The notes under the pieces were generated by a model, which was not told the DNA's origin, did no database searches, and worked only from the letters and a program-made list of their open reading frames with translations. The position numbers and the translations under genes are program-made. A stretch of DNA of 13,789 bases from SOIV01 sp964435925 (lineage in GTDB: Bacteria; Acidobacteriota; Aminicenantia; Aminicenantales; Aminicenantaceae). The stretch is taken from positions 1 through 13,789 of the forward strand of contig CAYTBG010000080.1 in the NCBI GenBank assembly GCA_964435925.1. The letters are read 5' to 3'. Of the stretch, positions 13,585 through 13,789 are shown one piece after another (positions within the stretch are counted from its first letter, which is position 1; every line of letters starts with the position of its first letter).

Positions 13585-13789
13585 ATGGGGACGTTCCCCA
13601 AAGTACCACCCTTTAATTCATTGATAAATAAAGTATAATATATGAAGGGATTGCTCCCCAATAATTAAAATAAAGGGGGACGTTTCCTGCCGAGCCATCC
13701 TTTGCTCATTGATTTAATCAAAAATAAATATTGATAAAGGTAGCCAATTTCTAATATGAAAAGGATGGTACTTTGGGGAACGTCCCCAT
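13585..13789. repeat. Repeat island with 29-bp inverted arms and an internal direct repeat
   Basis: The arms at 13585-13613 and 13761-13789 are inverted copies matching at 28 of 29 bases, around a 147-base centre. Each arm contains GGGGACGTTCCCC, itself a small hairpin (GGGGA-CGT-TCCCC). A degenerate direct copy begins at 13676 (GGGGACGTTT), about 89 bases after the first. In both copies CCTTT is followed within 3-5 bases by CATTGAT (13619 and 13707). No coding potential is seen. The structure resembles a REPIN or small MITE. The window ends exactly at the end of the right arm. Confidence 0.75.

Noticed and set aside
13449..13661. Minus-strand 70-codon frame spanning the end of the permease gene and the repeat island
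   Set aside because: It reads through repeat DNA and the antisense of a conserved permease, with no protein similarity recognised.

Overview
The window looks like ordinary chromosomal DNA from an uncultured diderm (Gram-negative) bacterium. The outer membrane is implied by an LptE-type lipopolysaccharide-assembly lipoprotein. A run of exactly 100 N and an end that falls inside a repeat suggest a draft or metagenome-derived assembly. Base composition is moderate to low G+C. Gene content does not fix the phylum; candidate phyla such as Aminicenantes, or deltaproteobacteria-like lineages, are possible but only a guess.

Layout. (1) Positions 18-3877, plus strand: an ftsY-ribD-ribE-ribBA operon with overlapping or closely spaced genes, driven by a near-consensus promoter that places the ftsY GTG almost at the transcription start. 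It encodes the SRP receptor plus all dedicated riboflavin enzymes except lumazine synthase (ribH). No FMN riboswitch is visible. (2) Positions 3906-5952, minus strand: murJ (lipid II flippase) followed by dtd (D-aminoacyl-tRNA deacylase). The murJ upstream region is lost in an assembly gap that begins in a GGGGACAGGC repeat. (3) Positions 6162-6496, plus strand: rpsT (ribosomal protein S20) with its own promoter. Its 3' end overlaps convergently with holA. (4) Positions 6471-10693, minus strand: leuS-lptE-holA, with a recognisable promoter and a terminator-like hairpin in the leader. (5) Positions 10796-13556, plus strand: a three-gene ABC importer of the BtuCDF/FecBCD class (ATPase, periplasmic binding protein, permease) joined by 4-base overlaps. 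(6) Positions 13557-13789: a non-coding repeat island with 29-bp inverted arms and an internal degenerate direct repeat.

Most genes are housekeeping: protein targeting, cofactor synthesis, translation, cell-wall and outer-membrane assembly, and replication. The less ordinary signals are three GGGG(A/T)C-headed repeat families in the three largest intergenic spaces, a HIGH-motif change in LeuRS (HMGQ), a Gln replacing the metal-binding His of the DHBP synthase half of RibBA, a probably leaderless ftsY, and a riboflavin operon with no ribH or riboswitch. I see no sign of a defence system, CRISPR array, prophage or tRNA/rRNA gene.
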